This document shows, piece after piece, positions 6,412 to 12,660 of a DNA stretch of 12,660 bases. The DNA comes from JBDTLH01 sp039934875 (GTDB taxonomy: Bacteria; Acidobacteriota; Terriglobia; Terriglobales; Acidobacteriaceae): assembly GCA_039934875.1 (NCBI GenBank), contig JBDTLH010000239.1:1-12660 (forward strand). Reading direction: 5' to 3'. Positions within the stretch are counted from its first letter, which is position 1. Each line of letters begins with the position of its first letter. A model generated the notes under the pieces. The model was not told the origin of the DNA. It did no database searches and was given only the letters and a program-made list of their open reading frames with translations. Position numbers and translations under genes: made by a program.

Positions 6412-6958
6412 TCCATCCCCGGAAGAGCTTACCCCGCTCGGACGCATGCGGCGTGACCTGCTCGCGCTCATCAGTCTGGGCGCGGGCGGCATCGCGTCTT
6501 TGCTCTTCGCCGCGCCGGTAATTGGATTTCTCTTTTCTCCGCTCACCAAGGCCACGCCCGGCAGGTGGCAGACCGTGGGCAAGCTGGATGATTTCGAAAT
6601 AGGAAAGACCGGCGAAGTGACGCTCAAAGACATCTCCGCCGAAAAGTGGGGCGGCCCCGCCAACACCGCCGCCGTATGGCTGCGGCGCGATGACCAAAAT
6701 GCCTTTACCGCTTTCGCGGTGGACTGCACCCACCTCGGCTGTCCGGTGCGCTGGATCGCGAGCGCCGAGTTGTTCATGTGCCCCTGCCACGGCGGCGTCT
6801 ATTACAAAGATGGCGCGGTTGCCGCTGGCCCCCCGCCTCATGCTCTGCAACAATATCCTTCGCGCGTGCGCGATGGCCTGGTACAAATCGAATGGGTCCC
6901 GCTGCCCAACGTGGCGCGAAAGCGCAATTGCCGTGACCTGGTCAATATCGATGTCTAA
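6398..6958 (+). CDS. Rieske [2Fe-2S] protein of a bc-type quinol oxidoreductase
   Basis: This 186-residue protein takes one electron from quinol at the Qo site and hands it to the heme c domain encoded next. A polar N-terminus with RMRRD (16-20) precedes one membrane anchor (about 21-47); the RR before it could act as a Tat-like signal, as in other Rieske proteins. Cluster box I is CTHLGC (110-115) and box II is CPCHGG (128-133). Ligands are therefore C110, H112, C128 and H131, with C115-C130 as the stabilising disulfide. The proline loop follows (GPPPHALQQYP, 144-154). The intact disulfide and this context argue for a respiratory Rieske protein rather than a dioxygenase ferredoxin. It overlaps the cytochrome b start by 8 nt. 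Confidence 0.94.
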   Translation: MTATDPSPEELTPLGRMRRDLLALISLGAGGIASLLFAAPVIGFLFSPLTKATPGRWQTVGKLDDFEIGKTGEVTLKDISAEKWGGPANTAAVWLRRDDQNAFTAFAVDCTHLGCPVRWIASAELFMCPCHGGVYYKDGAVAAGPPPHALQQYPSRVRDGLVQIEWVPLPNVARKRNCRDLVNIDV

Positions 6959-8381
6959 CACCGCGAAGCGCGCATGGCGCGTCATCGACGACCGCTTGGG
7001 CATCAGCAAGGCACTCAAGCCCTTGATGTCGCACAAAGTGCCGAAGCAGAGCAAGTGGGCCTATGTCTTCGGCACCGCCACGCTGTTTTCTTTCGTGTTG
7101 CAGGTGGTGACTGGCGTAGTGCTCGCGACTACTTATGTGCCTTCCACCGAAAACGCCTATTCCACCCTCAAATACATCGATAATCAGGCACTGTTGGGCC
7201 ATGTAGTCCGCGGGCTGCACTATTTCGGCGCATCCGCGATGATCATGTTCATCGGCATTCACATGCTGCAAGCCTACATGTACGCCTCTTACAAATATCC
7301 TAGAGAGGCGAACTGGCTGACCGGAGTTGTGCTGCTGATGCTTACGCTAACCATGGGCTTCACCGGCCAACTGCTGCGCTGGGACCAGATTGCCTACTGG
7401 TCCGTCAACATCGCCGCCCGCCAGGCCGCGCGCGTGCCCTGGATCGGCCTTCGCCTCGAGCATTTCGTCTTTGCCGGCGACCACATCGGCGGAGCCACGC
7501 TCACCCACTTCTACGACCTGCACGTGTTTATCATCCCGGCGCTGATCATCATGGTAGTGGGGGTCCACCTTTATCTGGTCATCTATCACGGGATTTCCGC
7601 GCCTCCCAAAGCCGGTCAGCCCGTCGATCCCAGCACCGAACGCAAAAAATACGAACAGATCATCAAAAAAGACGGTGTCCCCTTCTGGCCGGACGCGGCC
7701 TGGCGCGACGCCCTCTTTGGCTCATTGGTGGTCGCCGCCGTGGTGGCGCTGGCGTTCACCATCGGCCCTCCGCAGCTCAGCAAACCGCCTGACCCCACGC
7801 TGTTGAACGCCTATCCCCGGCCTGATTGGTATCTGCTGTGGTATTTCGCGGTGCTGGCCATGAGCCCGCACAAACTGGAGAACTACATCATCATCCTGGG
7901 ACCGGCGCTGATCTTCGGCTCCATGTTTCTGCTGCCCTTCTTCTTCAACAAAGGAGAGCGCGCGATTTCCAAGCGCCCCTGGGCCATCGGATGGATCGTC
8001 ATCATCGTCCTCGGCGTCTGTACTTTGTGGTATGAGGGTCGTGTCGCGCCCTGGTCGCCCCGCTTTGAAGCGCAACCGCTACCCGAGTCCGTCTATGCAG
8101 CCTCCGGTCCCGCCGCCCACCGCGGCGCCGTTCTCTTCCACGATAAAGGCTGCGAATACTGCCATCAGATACAGGGGCATGGCGGATTGCGCGGCCCCAA
8201 CCTCAGCGACGTCGCCAATCGCATGACCGAAGAGCAAATGACCATCCGTATCCTCGGCGGCGGACACAATATGCCCGCCTTCGCCGGCATCCTGCATCCT
8301 GACCAGATGAATGATATCCTCGCGTTTTTAAAAACTTTGAGGATGCGTCCCGGTCCCTCTCTCAACACGCCACATCAATGA
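6951..8381 (+). CDS. Cytochrome b fused to a C-terminal cytochrome c domain
   Basis: This 476-residue protein is the quinol-oxidising core. Residues 1-365 form a complete eight-helix cytochrome b. Heme ligands are H90 and H104 on helix B, H191 and H206 on helix D. The H191-H206 interval of 15 is that of cytochrome b6 rather than the 14 of mitochondrial cytochrome b. The Qo motif reads PDWY (291-294) instead of PEWY. No N-terminal Cys is present for the extra covalent heme of b6-type proteins. Residues about 380-464 form a cytochrome c domain with CEYCH (401-405) and likely distal M441 (GGGHNMPAF). This replaces cytochrome c1 or f. The ATG at 6951 overlaps the Rieske gene by 8 nt without a clear ribosome binding site. 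The frame is open back to 6690, but that part is a Rieske shadow. Confidence 0.94.
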   Translation: MSNTAKRAWRVIDDRLGISKALKPLMSHKVPKQSKWAYVFGTATLFSFVLQVVTGVVLATTYVPSTENAYSTLKYIDNQALLGHVVRGLHYFGASAMIMFIGIHMLQAYMYASYKYPREANWLTGVVLLMLTLTMGFTGQLLRWDQIAYWSVNIAARQAARVPWIGLRLEHFVFAGDHIGGATLTHFYDLHVFIIPALIIMVVGVHLYLVIYHGISAPPKAGQPVDPSTERKKYEQIIKKDGVPFWPDAAWRDALFGSLVVAAVVALAFTIGPPQLSKPPDPTLLNAYPRPDWYLLWYFAVLAMSPHKLENYIIILGPALIFGSMFLLPFFFNKGERAISKRPWAIGWIVIIVLGVCTLWYEGRVAPWSPRFEAQPLPESVYAASGPAAHRGAVLFHDKGCEYCHQIQGHGGLRGPNLSDVANRMTEEQMTIRILGGGHNMPAFAGILHPDQMNDILAFLKTLRMRPGPSLNTPHQ

Positions 8382-8385
8382 AGGA
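8381..8385 (+). promoter_or_regulatory. Shine-Dalgarno site for the debranching-enzyme-like gene
   Basis: AAGGA at 8381-8385 starts at the last base of the cytochrome b-c stop codon and lies 9 nt before ATG 8395. The intervening gap has no room for a promoter or terminator, so the gene is probably co-transcribed with the respiratory genes. Confidence 0.55.
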
Positions 8386-8394
8386 ATAAAGCAC

Positions 8395-10641
8395 ATGAAC
8401 GATTCCATTCATAATTCGCTGATTCGACTACAGCCGCGCGGTGACTGTCATTCCATCAGCCAGGGCCGCACCGTGCTGACCACTGCTCTCGATGGCTCGG
8501 TGCAGCCCGACGGCGACCAGGGCCTCTGGGTTTATCAAACCCGGATGCTCTCCCGTTATCGCTGGAAGGTCAATCGCGGCGCGCCCACCTTCAGTTCGCT
8601 CTCCGCGATCGAGCAGCATCGCGATTTCGCGTACTACATCTTCGCTCCGGCGGAATGTGATCCCCGCAAGGTCCCGGATTGCGGGGCGGCGCAGCAGTCG
8701 ATTGAACTCCGCATCGCCCGCACTGTAGGCGAGGGCATGAGCGAAGAGGTCACGCTCACCAACTTCACCCAGATCGAAACTTCCTTCGAGCTTCGACTGG
8801 AAGTGGCTGCTGACTTCGCCGACCCTTCCGAAACCTCGGGGCCGCGAAAGCAAAAAGGGAATCTGACGATCGCCTGGAAGGCAGAAAGAGGTTCTAACCA
8901 CACTCTCTCTTTTGACTACCATGCCAGACATTACTACCGCCATCAGGGCGACTCCGGCACCGCCTGCTTGCATCGCGGAATTCGTCTCGAGGTAACCAGC
9001 GACACTCCGTCCGGTTATCGCGGGGGCAAGATACGCTTCCGGGTCCATCTCAAGCCAGGGGAGGTATGGTCGGCGGCGCTCAGATGGACTGCCCAGCTTG
9101 ACGGGAAAGAACTGCCTCCGCCTTCGCATGAGGGCGACCGCAAGCGCCAGTCGTTTCGCGAATCCTCGACCCAATACACCGCGCCAGCCGGAGAAAATCT
9201 TACCCTTTCCGTATTACGGACCGTGAACCAGGCAGCTACCGATCTCTCCGCCCTGCGGCTCTTCGACCTCGACGGCAAAGATGCCCTCGGCCCAACCTGG
9301 ATACCTGCCGCCGGTGAGCCGGTTTACGTCGGCCTCTTCGGACGCGACATCTTGTTCTCCTCCCGTGAAGCTGCATCCTTAAGCACCGCGCCCATGCGCG
9401 GAGCGCTCGCCAATCTCGACCACCACATCGGGTCCAAGATCGACGACTGGCGGGACGAGCAGCCCGGCCGCATGGTTCATGAATTGCACACCAGCCCGCT
9501 CGCGGTCATGAACTACACTCCGCACGGACGCTATTACGGCACCGTCAGCGGCTCCATCTTTTATCCCTCATTACTCTCCGAGCTCTGGCGTTGGACCGGC
9601 GATAAAGAACTCGTGCGTCCCATGATTGCACCTGCTTTGCGAGGCATTGAGTGGGCGGACAAATACAGCCGCGATGAAAGCCATTTCTATAAATACCAGA
9701 CCCGCTCTTCGCAGGGCGAGAAGAACCAGGGCTGGAAGGATTCTGGCGACGCCATCGTGCACGCTGATGGTTCGCAGGTCAAGGACCCGCTCGGCACCTG
9801 CGAGATGCAAGCGTATGTTTACGGCTCCAAGATCGGACTCGCTGAAGTGCTCTCGTGGATTGAGCCGGGCGAGAAAGACTTGATCAAGCGCCTCAGGTGC
9901 GAGGCCGCCGAACTTAAACAACGCTTCAACGACTTCTTCTGGATGCCCGAGGAAAACTATCTTGCCATGGGTATCGATTCCCATAATCGGCCCATCCGCT
10001 CCGTCGCCTCCGACCCCGGCCACTGTCTGCTGAATTCCATCGTTGATGATTCGCTCAAAGAAGCGGTGGCCAGACGCCTGATGGCCGATGACATGTTCTC
10101 CGGCTGGGGAGTGCGCACCCTTTCCGCGAAGCATCCCGCCTACAATCCGTTCTCCTATCATCGCGGAACGGTATGGCCGGTCGAGAATGCGATGTTCGTG
10201 CTCGCCCTGGCCGAATGCCATCTCTATGACGATATGAACCGCCTGGCGCGCGCCATCTTCGATTCCGCCGCCCTCTTCCAATACCATCGCTTGCCTGAGC
10301 TGTTTTGCGGACACTCGCGCGATGACGCCCACCCGTTTCCTGCACTCTATCCCCGGGCGAATTCGCCCCAGGCATGGTCGGCGGCGGGACCATTCCTCAT
10401 CTTGCAAGCCATGCTCGGCATCCACCCTCACGCCTTCCGCAAAACGCTCTTCCTCGATCCCCATTTGCCCGACTGGTTGCCAGAAATTCGCCTTGGCCGT
10501 TTGCGCGTGGCGGCCGCCACAGTGGATATTCACTTTTGTCGCGAGGCGAACGGAAACAGTTCTTTCGAAATACTGGCCCAGCAGGGAGAGTTGAAGGTAG
10601 TTCACGCGCCTGATCCGGGAAAGAGATCGTCGGACGAGTAG
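8395..10641 (+). CDS. Glycogen debranching enzyme-like protein (amylo-alpha-1,6-glucosidase family)
   Basis: This 748-residue protein has no signal peptide or membrane segment, so it is probably cytoplasmic. The N-terminal beta-rich region (about 22-240) resembles the bacterial debranching-enzyme N-terminal domain, with LTTALDGSVQPDGDQGLWVY near its start. A helical (alpha/alpha)6-type catalytic domain follows (about 280-690): LFGRDI (314-319), GRMVHELHTSPLA (358-370), YYGTVSGSIFY (380-390), GWKDSGDAIVHADGS (446-460), LGTCEMQAYVY (466-476), YHRGTVWPVEN (588-598) and SPQAWSAAGPF (657-667). Relatives remove alpha-1,6-linked glucose branches. Here the 'YYG-x-x-D-x-T-P-L-F'-like motif I expect has Ser385 in place of Asp, and the FGRD motif continues with Ile319. 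Activity or substrate may therefore differ. It lies 13 nt behind the cytochrome b gene. Confidence 0.82.
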   Translation: MNDSIHNSLIRLQPRGDCHSISQGRTVLTTALDGSVQPDGDQGLWVYQTRMLSRYRWKVNRGAPTFSSLSAIEQHRDFAYYIFAPAECDPRKVPDCGAAQQSIELRIARTVGEGMSEEVTLTNFTQIETSFELRLEVAADFADPSETSGPRKQKGNLTIAWKAERGSNHTLSFDYHARHYYRHQGDSGTACLHRGIRLEVTSDTPSGYRGGKIRFRVHLKPGEVWSAALRWTAQLDGKELPPPSHEGDRKRQSFRESSTQYTAPAGENLTLSVLRTVNQAATDLSALRLFDLDGKDALGPTWIPAAGEPVYVGLFGRDILFSSREAASLSTAPMRGALANLDHHIGSKIDDWRDEQPGRMVHELHTSPLAVMNYTPHGRYYGTVSGSIFYPSLLSELWRWTGDKELVRPMIAPALRGIEWADKYSRDESHFYKYQTRSSQGEKNQGWKDSGDAIVHADGSQVKDPLGTCEMQAYVYGSKIGLAEVLSWIEPGEKDLIKRLRCEAAELKQRFNDFFWMPEENYLAMGIDSHNRPIRSVASDPGHCLLNSIVDDSLKEAVARRLMADDMFSGWGVRTLSAKHPAYNPFSYHRGTVWPVENAMFVLALAECHLYDDMNRLARAIFDSAALFQYHRLPELFCGHSRDDAHPFPALYPRANSPQAWSAAGPFLILQAMLGIHPHAFRKTLFLDPHLPDWLPEIRLGRLRVAAATVDIHFCREANGNSSFEILAQQGELKVVHAPDPGKRSSDE

Positions 10642-10658
10642 AGAAGTTGCCGGTTGAG

Positions 10659-10664
10659 TACAAT
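10659..10664 (+). promoter_or_regulatory. Possible -10 box just before the M24 peptidase gene
   Basis: TACAAT at 10659-10664 is one mismatch from TATAAT. A start of transcription about 7 nt downstream would fall 2-3 nt before ATG 10674, giving an almost leaderless message. That would fit the absence of a Shine-Dalgarno site there. No convincing -35 is present, so this is weak; read-through from the upstream gene is the alternative. Confidence 0.2.
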
Positions 10665-10673
10665 GGTTTGCCT

Positions 10674-11972
10674 ATGCTGAATCGACGCAACTTCCTCTCT
10701 CTGTCTGTGCTGGCTGCAGGTGCTGCCACGCTGCCCTCAGCCAGTTCCTCTGCGCAAATGAGCGCAGGTACAAATTGTGCCGCGCTGCCGGAACCCATTG
10801 CGGCGCTCAAATCACGAAAGAGTGAAGCACAGCCGATCTCGACGGAAGAGCGCTCCCAGCGCATTGAGCGAGCACGCGAACTGATGGTGCAGAACAAGCT
10901 CGACGCCATTTTCATGATCGGGGGCACCTCGCTGGTCTATTTCACCGGCGTGCATTGGTGGAACAGCGAGCGGCTGGGGGCCATGGTTTTGCCCGCAAAG
11001 GGCAACGCGTTTTTCGTGTGTCCGGTTTTTGAAGAGGGCCGCATGCGTGAGCAGTTGACGCACGCACCCGGCGGCGAGAGCACCAAGGTGTTGACCTGGA
11101 ATGAGAACGAAGACCCTTACCGGCTGGTCGCGCAAGGGCTGCGCGATCTTGGGATTGCCAGCGGCAATCTCGGCATGGAGGAGCGCACCACGTATGTATT
11201 TGTGGAAGGCACCGCAAACGCCGCGCCGCAGGTGAAGATCACGAGCGCCACTCCGGTGACTGCGGGATGCCGCATGATTAAAAGCGCGCATGAGCTCGCG
11301 CTGATGACGCTGGCGAACCAGGTCACGCTGGCAGCCTACGAGGCGGCATGGAAGAGCCTCAAGCCGGGCATGACGCAGAACGATTTTCAGCATCTGGTCG
11401 AAGCCGCGCACGACCAACTCGGATTCCACGGCAGCGCCGACGTACAGGTTGGCGAATATTCCGCGCTGCCCCATGGCTCAATCCATCCGCAGGTGGTCGA
11501 AGAGAACGCAATCCTCTTGATGGATGGCGGATGCACCGTCGAGGGTTACCAATCAGACATCAGCCGCACTTTTGTGCTGGGTAAGCCTACGGAAAAGATG
11601 AAGAAGGTCTTCGACATCGTGCATCAGGCGCAGGCCGCCGCGCTTAAACAGGCGCGGCCTGGAGTGGAAGCACAAAGCGTGGATGCCGCCGCCCGCAAGG
11701 TGGTGACGGATGCCGGGTATGGTCCGGGCTATAAGTATTTTGGTCATCGCTTGGGCCACGGTATCGGCATGGACGGACATGAATGGCCGTATCTGGTGGG
11801 CGGCGACACGCTCAAGCTTGCGCCCAACATGTGCTTCAGCGATGAGCCAGGGATTTACATCAAAGGTGAATTCGGCGTGCGCCTGGAAGACGACATGCAC
11901 ATCACGGAAGACGGAGCGAAGCTGTTTACCGGACAGAGCCGCAGTCTGGAAGAGCCGTTCGGGACCGGCTAG
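10674..11972 (+). CDS. Exported M24-family metallopeptidase (Xaa-Pro aminopeptidase/prolidase-like)
   Basis: This 432-residue protein has a twin-arginine signal at its N-terminus: NRRNFLSL (3-10), a hydrophobic stretch, and a likely cleavage after SASSSA near residue 27. It should be folded in the cytoplasm and exported to the periplasm. A creatinase/prolidase-type N-terminal domain (about 60-195) precedes the pita-bread catalytic domain (about 205-420). All five dinuclear metal ligands are visible: D284 (MDGG), D295 (SDISRTF), H362 (GHGIG), E391 (DEPGIYI) and E405 (VRLEDD). A further conserved His lies at 267 (LPHG). It probably cleaves X-Pro bonds, but M24 proteins vary and the substrate is not evident. 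The Tat motif argues for ATG 10674. An in-frame TTG at 10647 would put nine extra residues before the signal. No strong ribosome binding site is present. Confidence 0.9.
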   Translation: MLNRRNFLSLSVLAAGAATLPSASSSAQMSAGTNCAALPEPIAALKSRKSEAQPISTEERSQRIERARELMVQNKLDAIFMIGGTSLVYFTGVHWWNSERLGAMVLPAKGNAFFVCPVFEEGRMREQLTHAPGGESTKVLTWNENEDPYRLVAQGLRDLGIASGNLGMEERTTYVFVEGTANAAPQVKITSATPVTAGCRMIKSAHELALMTLANQVTLAAYEAAWKSLKPGMTQNDFQHLVEAAHDQLGFHGSADVQVGEYSALPHGSIHPQVVEENAILLMDGGCTVEGYQSDISRTFVLGKPTEKMKKVFDIVHQAQAAALKQARPGVEAQSVDAAARKVVTDAGYGPGYKYFGHRLGHGIGMDGHEWPYLVGGDTLKLAPNMCFSDEPGIYIKGEFGVRLEDDMHITEDGAKLFTGQSRSLEEPFGTG

Positions 11973-12011
11973 CTACCATGTGTAGTGAAATAGGCCAGAA
12001 CAGCGACGGCC

Positions 12012-12039
12012 TCCGCGCGAATGCTCGCGATCGCGCGGG
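12012..12039. terminator. Hairpin between convergent genes, weak terminator candidate
   Basis: CCGCGCGA at 12013-12020 and TCGCGCGG at 12031-12038 are perfect complements around a 10-nt loop, and a T-G wobble at 12012/12039 could extend the stem. The only T-run on the plus side (TTTT 12051-12054) lies 12 nt beyond the stem, so it is not a classical intrinsic terminator. Its place in the 75-nt gap between the M24 gene and the oppositely oriented glycosyltransferase suits a shared transcription end. Confidence 0.3.
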
Positions 12040-12047
12040 CACTCCTG

Positions 12048-12659
12048 CTATTTTACTGGGCTCCCCTGACTCGCTCGTTCCCAGGCCTTGGCGTATTTCC
12101 AACTGACGTAAGTGCGATGATAGAGGTGCAGCAGGAGACCTTCGCGGCCATCGAGGAAGCCGAGGCGGAGAAAATAGTTATAGAAGAACGTCAGTTGTGG
12201 TCGCAGGACGACATTCGCAAGAAAGGAAAAGATGTTCCGGCCTGACTTGCCGGAGTGAAGTGCGAGCTCCGCGCCCAAAGAGGAATAACGGTTCATGTGC
12301 TCTATATAGGAATTGAGGGTGGGATAGGCGTGATGGATGAGATCGCCGTGTAGAGTGTCAGCAGGACTGCTGACGATTGCCGTTTCATGGACAGAACGTT
12401 CCTGAAAGCGCCCCGTGTCGCGCTTCCACAGGCGCAGCTTGTGGTCGGGATAGAAGCCGCCGTGTTTTATCCATCTGCCAAGGAAGAGGTTGCGGCGCGC
12501 GATTTGGTAGCTGGCATCCGCGCCGGTATTCCCAATGATGCAGCGGATGGAGTGCGCCAGCTCTTCGCTGACCTCTTCATCGGCGTCCAGCGAAAGGACC
12601 CATTCCGAAGCCGCTTTTTCGAGGGCAGAATTCTTTTGCGTGGCGAAGCCCTTCCACTC
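12048..12659 (-). CDS. C-terminal part of a family 2 glycosyltransferase (WaaE/lipopolysaccharide core-like)
   Basis: The reading frame enters from the right edge and ends at TAG (complement of 12048-12050), giving 203 visible residues; the N-terminal nucleotide-sugar-binding half lies outside. The fragment opens with FATQKNSALEKAASEWVLSL directly followed by DADEE. This is the typical GT-A fold run up to the metal-binding acidic motif (DADE at visible residues 25-28). It continues with GGFYPDHKLRLWKRD, RFQERSVHE and a C-terminal hydrophobic, aromatic region ending in LRLGFLDGREGL...KYAKAWE. These match the family that includes lipopolysaccharide core beta-glucosyltransferases such as WaaE. 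It probably adds a sugar to a cell-envelope glycan at the cytoplasmic membrane; donor and acceptor are not evident. It converges on the M24 gene with a 75-nt gap. Confidence 0.88.
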   Translation of the reverse strand, partial: EWKGFATQKNSALEKAASEWVLSLDADEEVSEELAHSIRCIIGNTGADASYQIARRNLFLGRWIKHGGFYPDHKLRLWKRDTGRFQERSVHETAIVSSPADTLHGDLIHHAYPTLNSYIEHMNRYSSLGAELALHSGKSGRNIFSFLANVVLRPQLTFFYNYFLRLGFLDGREGLLLHLYHRTYVSWKYAKAWERASQGSPVK

Positions 12660-12660
12660 T

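Noticed and set aside
6690..6950. N-terminal extension of the cytochrome b frame
   Set aside because: It runs through the Rieske gene in another frame and does not look like protein. ATG 6951 gives the normal cytochrome b N-terminus.
12021..12245. 74-codon plus-strand frame after the M24 gene
   Set aside because: Most of it is antisense to the well-supported glycosyltransferase C-terminus, and it has no ribosome binding site or recognisable domain.
1..12660. CRISPR arrays, insertion sequences, attachment sites, rRNA or tRNA genes
   Set aside because: I saw no spaced direct repeats, transposase-like frames, terminal inverted repeats or conserved RNA gene sequences by reading both strands; this was not a computed search.

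Overview
The window is GC-rich bacterial DNA, almost fully coding. Its core is a plus-strand gene train for the end of an aerobic respiratory chain. An actinobacterial or proteobacterial layout looks unlikely: full-length cytochrome b is fused to a cytochrome c domain with no separate c1, the oxidase is of caa3 type, and a GMC oxidoreductase sits behind a likely gluconate-dehydrogenase subunit-3 tail. Together with a WaaE-like glycosyltransferase and a Tat-exported M24 peptidase, this suggests an Acidobacteriota-like soil bacterium. That assignment is inference from gene content only.

Layout. Positions 1-1897 hold the 3' end of a probable gluconate 2-dehydrogenase subunit-3 gene, then a GMC flavoprotein that starts at a TTG overlapping the previous stop. 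Positions 1898-2044 are a 147-nt intergenic leader in which two sets of complementary segments interlock as a possible H-type RNA pseudoknot. Positions 2045-8381 are one unbroken run: coxB (subunit II with its own heme c), coxA, coxC, ctaG (copper assembly), a small two-helix membrane protein, a Rieske protein and a cytochrome b-c fusion. Every junction in the run is a start/stop overlap of 4 to 14 nt. Positions 8395-10641 encode a glycogen-debranching-like protein 13 nt downstream. Positions 10674-11972 encode a Tat-exported M24 metallopeptidase. From 12048 to the right edge, on the minus strand, lies the C-terminal part of a family 2 glycosyltransferase, convergent with the peptidase.

How the genes work together. 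The Rieske and b-c fusion proteins would form a quinol-oxidising complex whose electron exit is a tethered heme c. CoxB carries another tethered heme c next to CuA. With no separate c1 or soluble cytochrome c encoded here, the two complexes could pass electrons heme c to heme c, as in bcc-caa3 or bcc-aa3 supercomplexes. CtaG would help build the copper centre of CoxA. The GMC flavoprotein could feed electrons from sugar oxidation into the chain. The debranching enzyme and the peptidase are not obviously respiratory.

Most worth checking: the interlocking leader structure before coxB, the integrated bcc-caa3 gene set with its b6-like cytochrome b-c fusion, and the unrecognised small membrane protein between them. 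No CRISPR array, insertion sequence, tRNA or rRNA was found.
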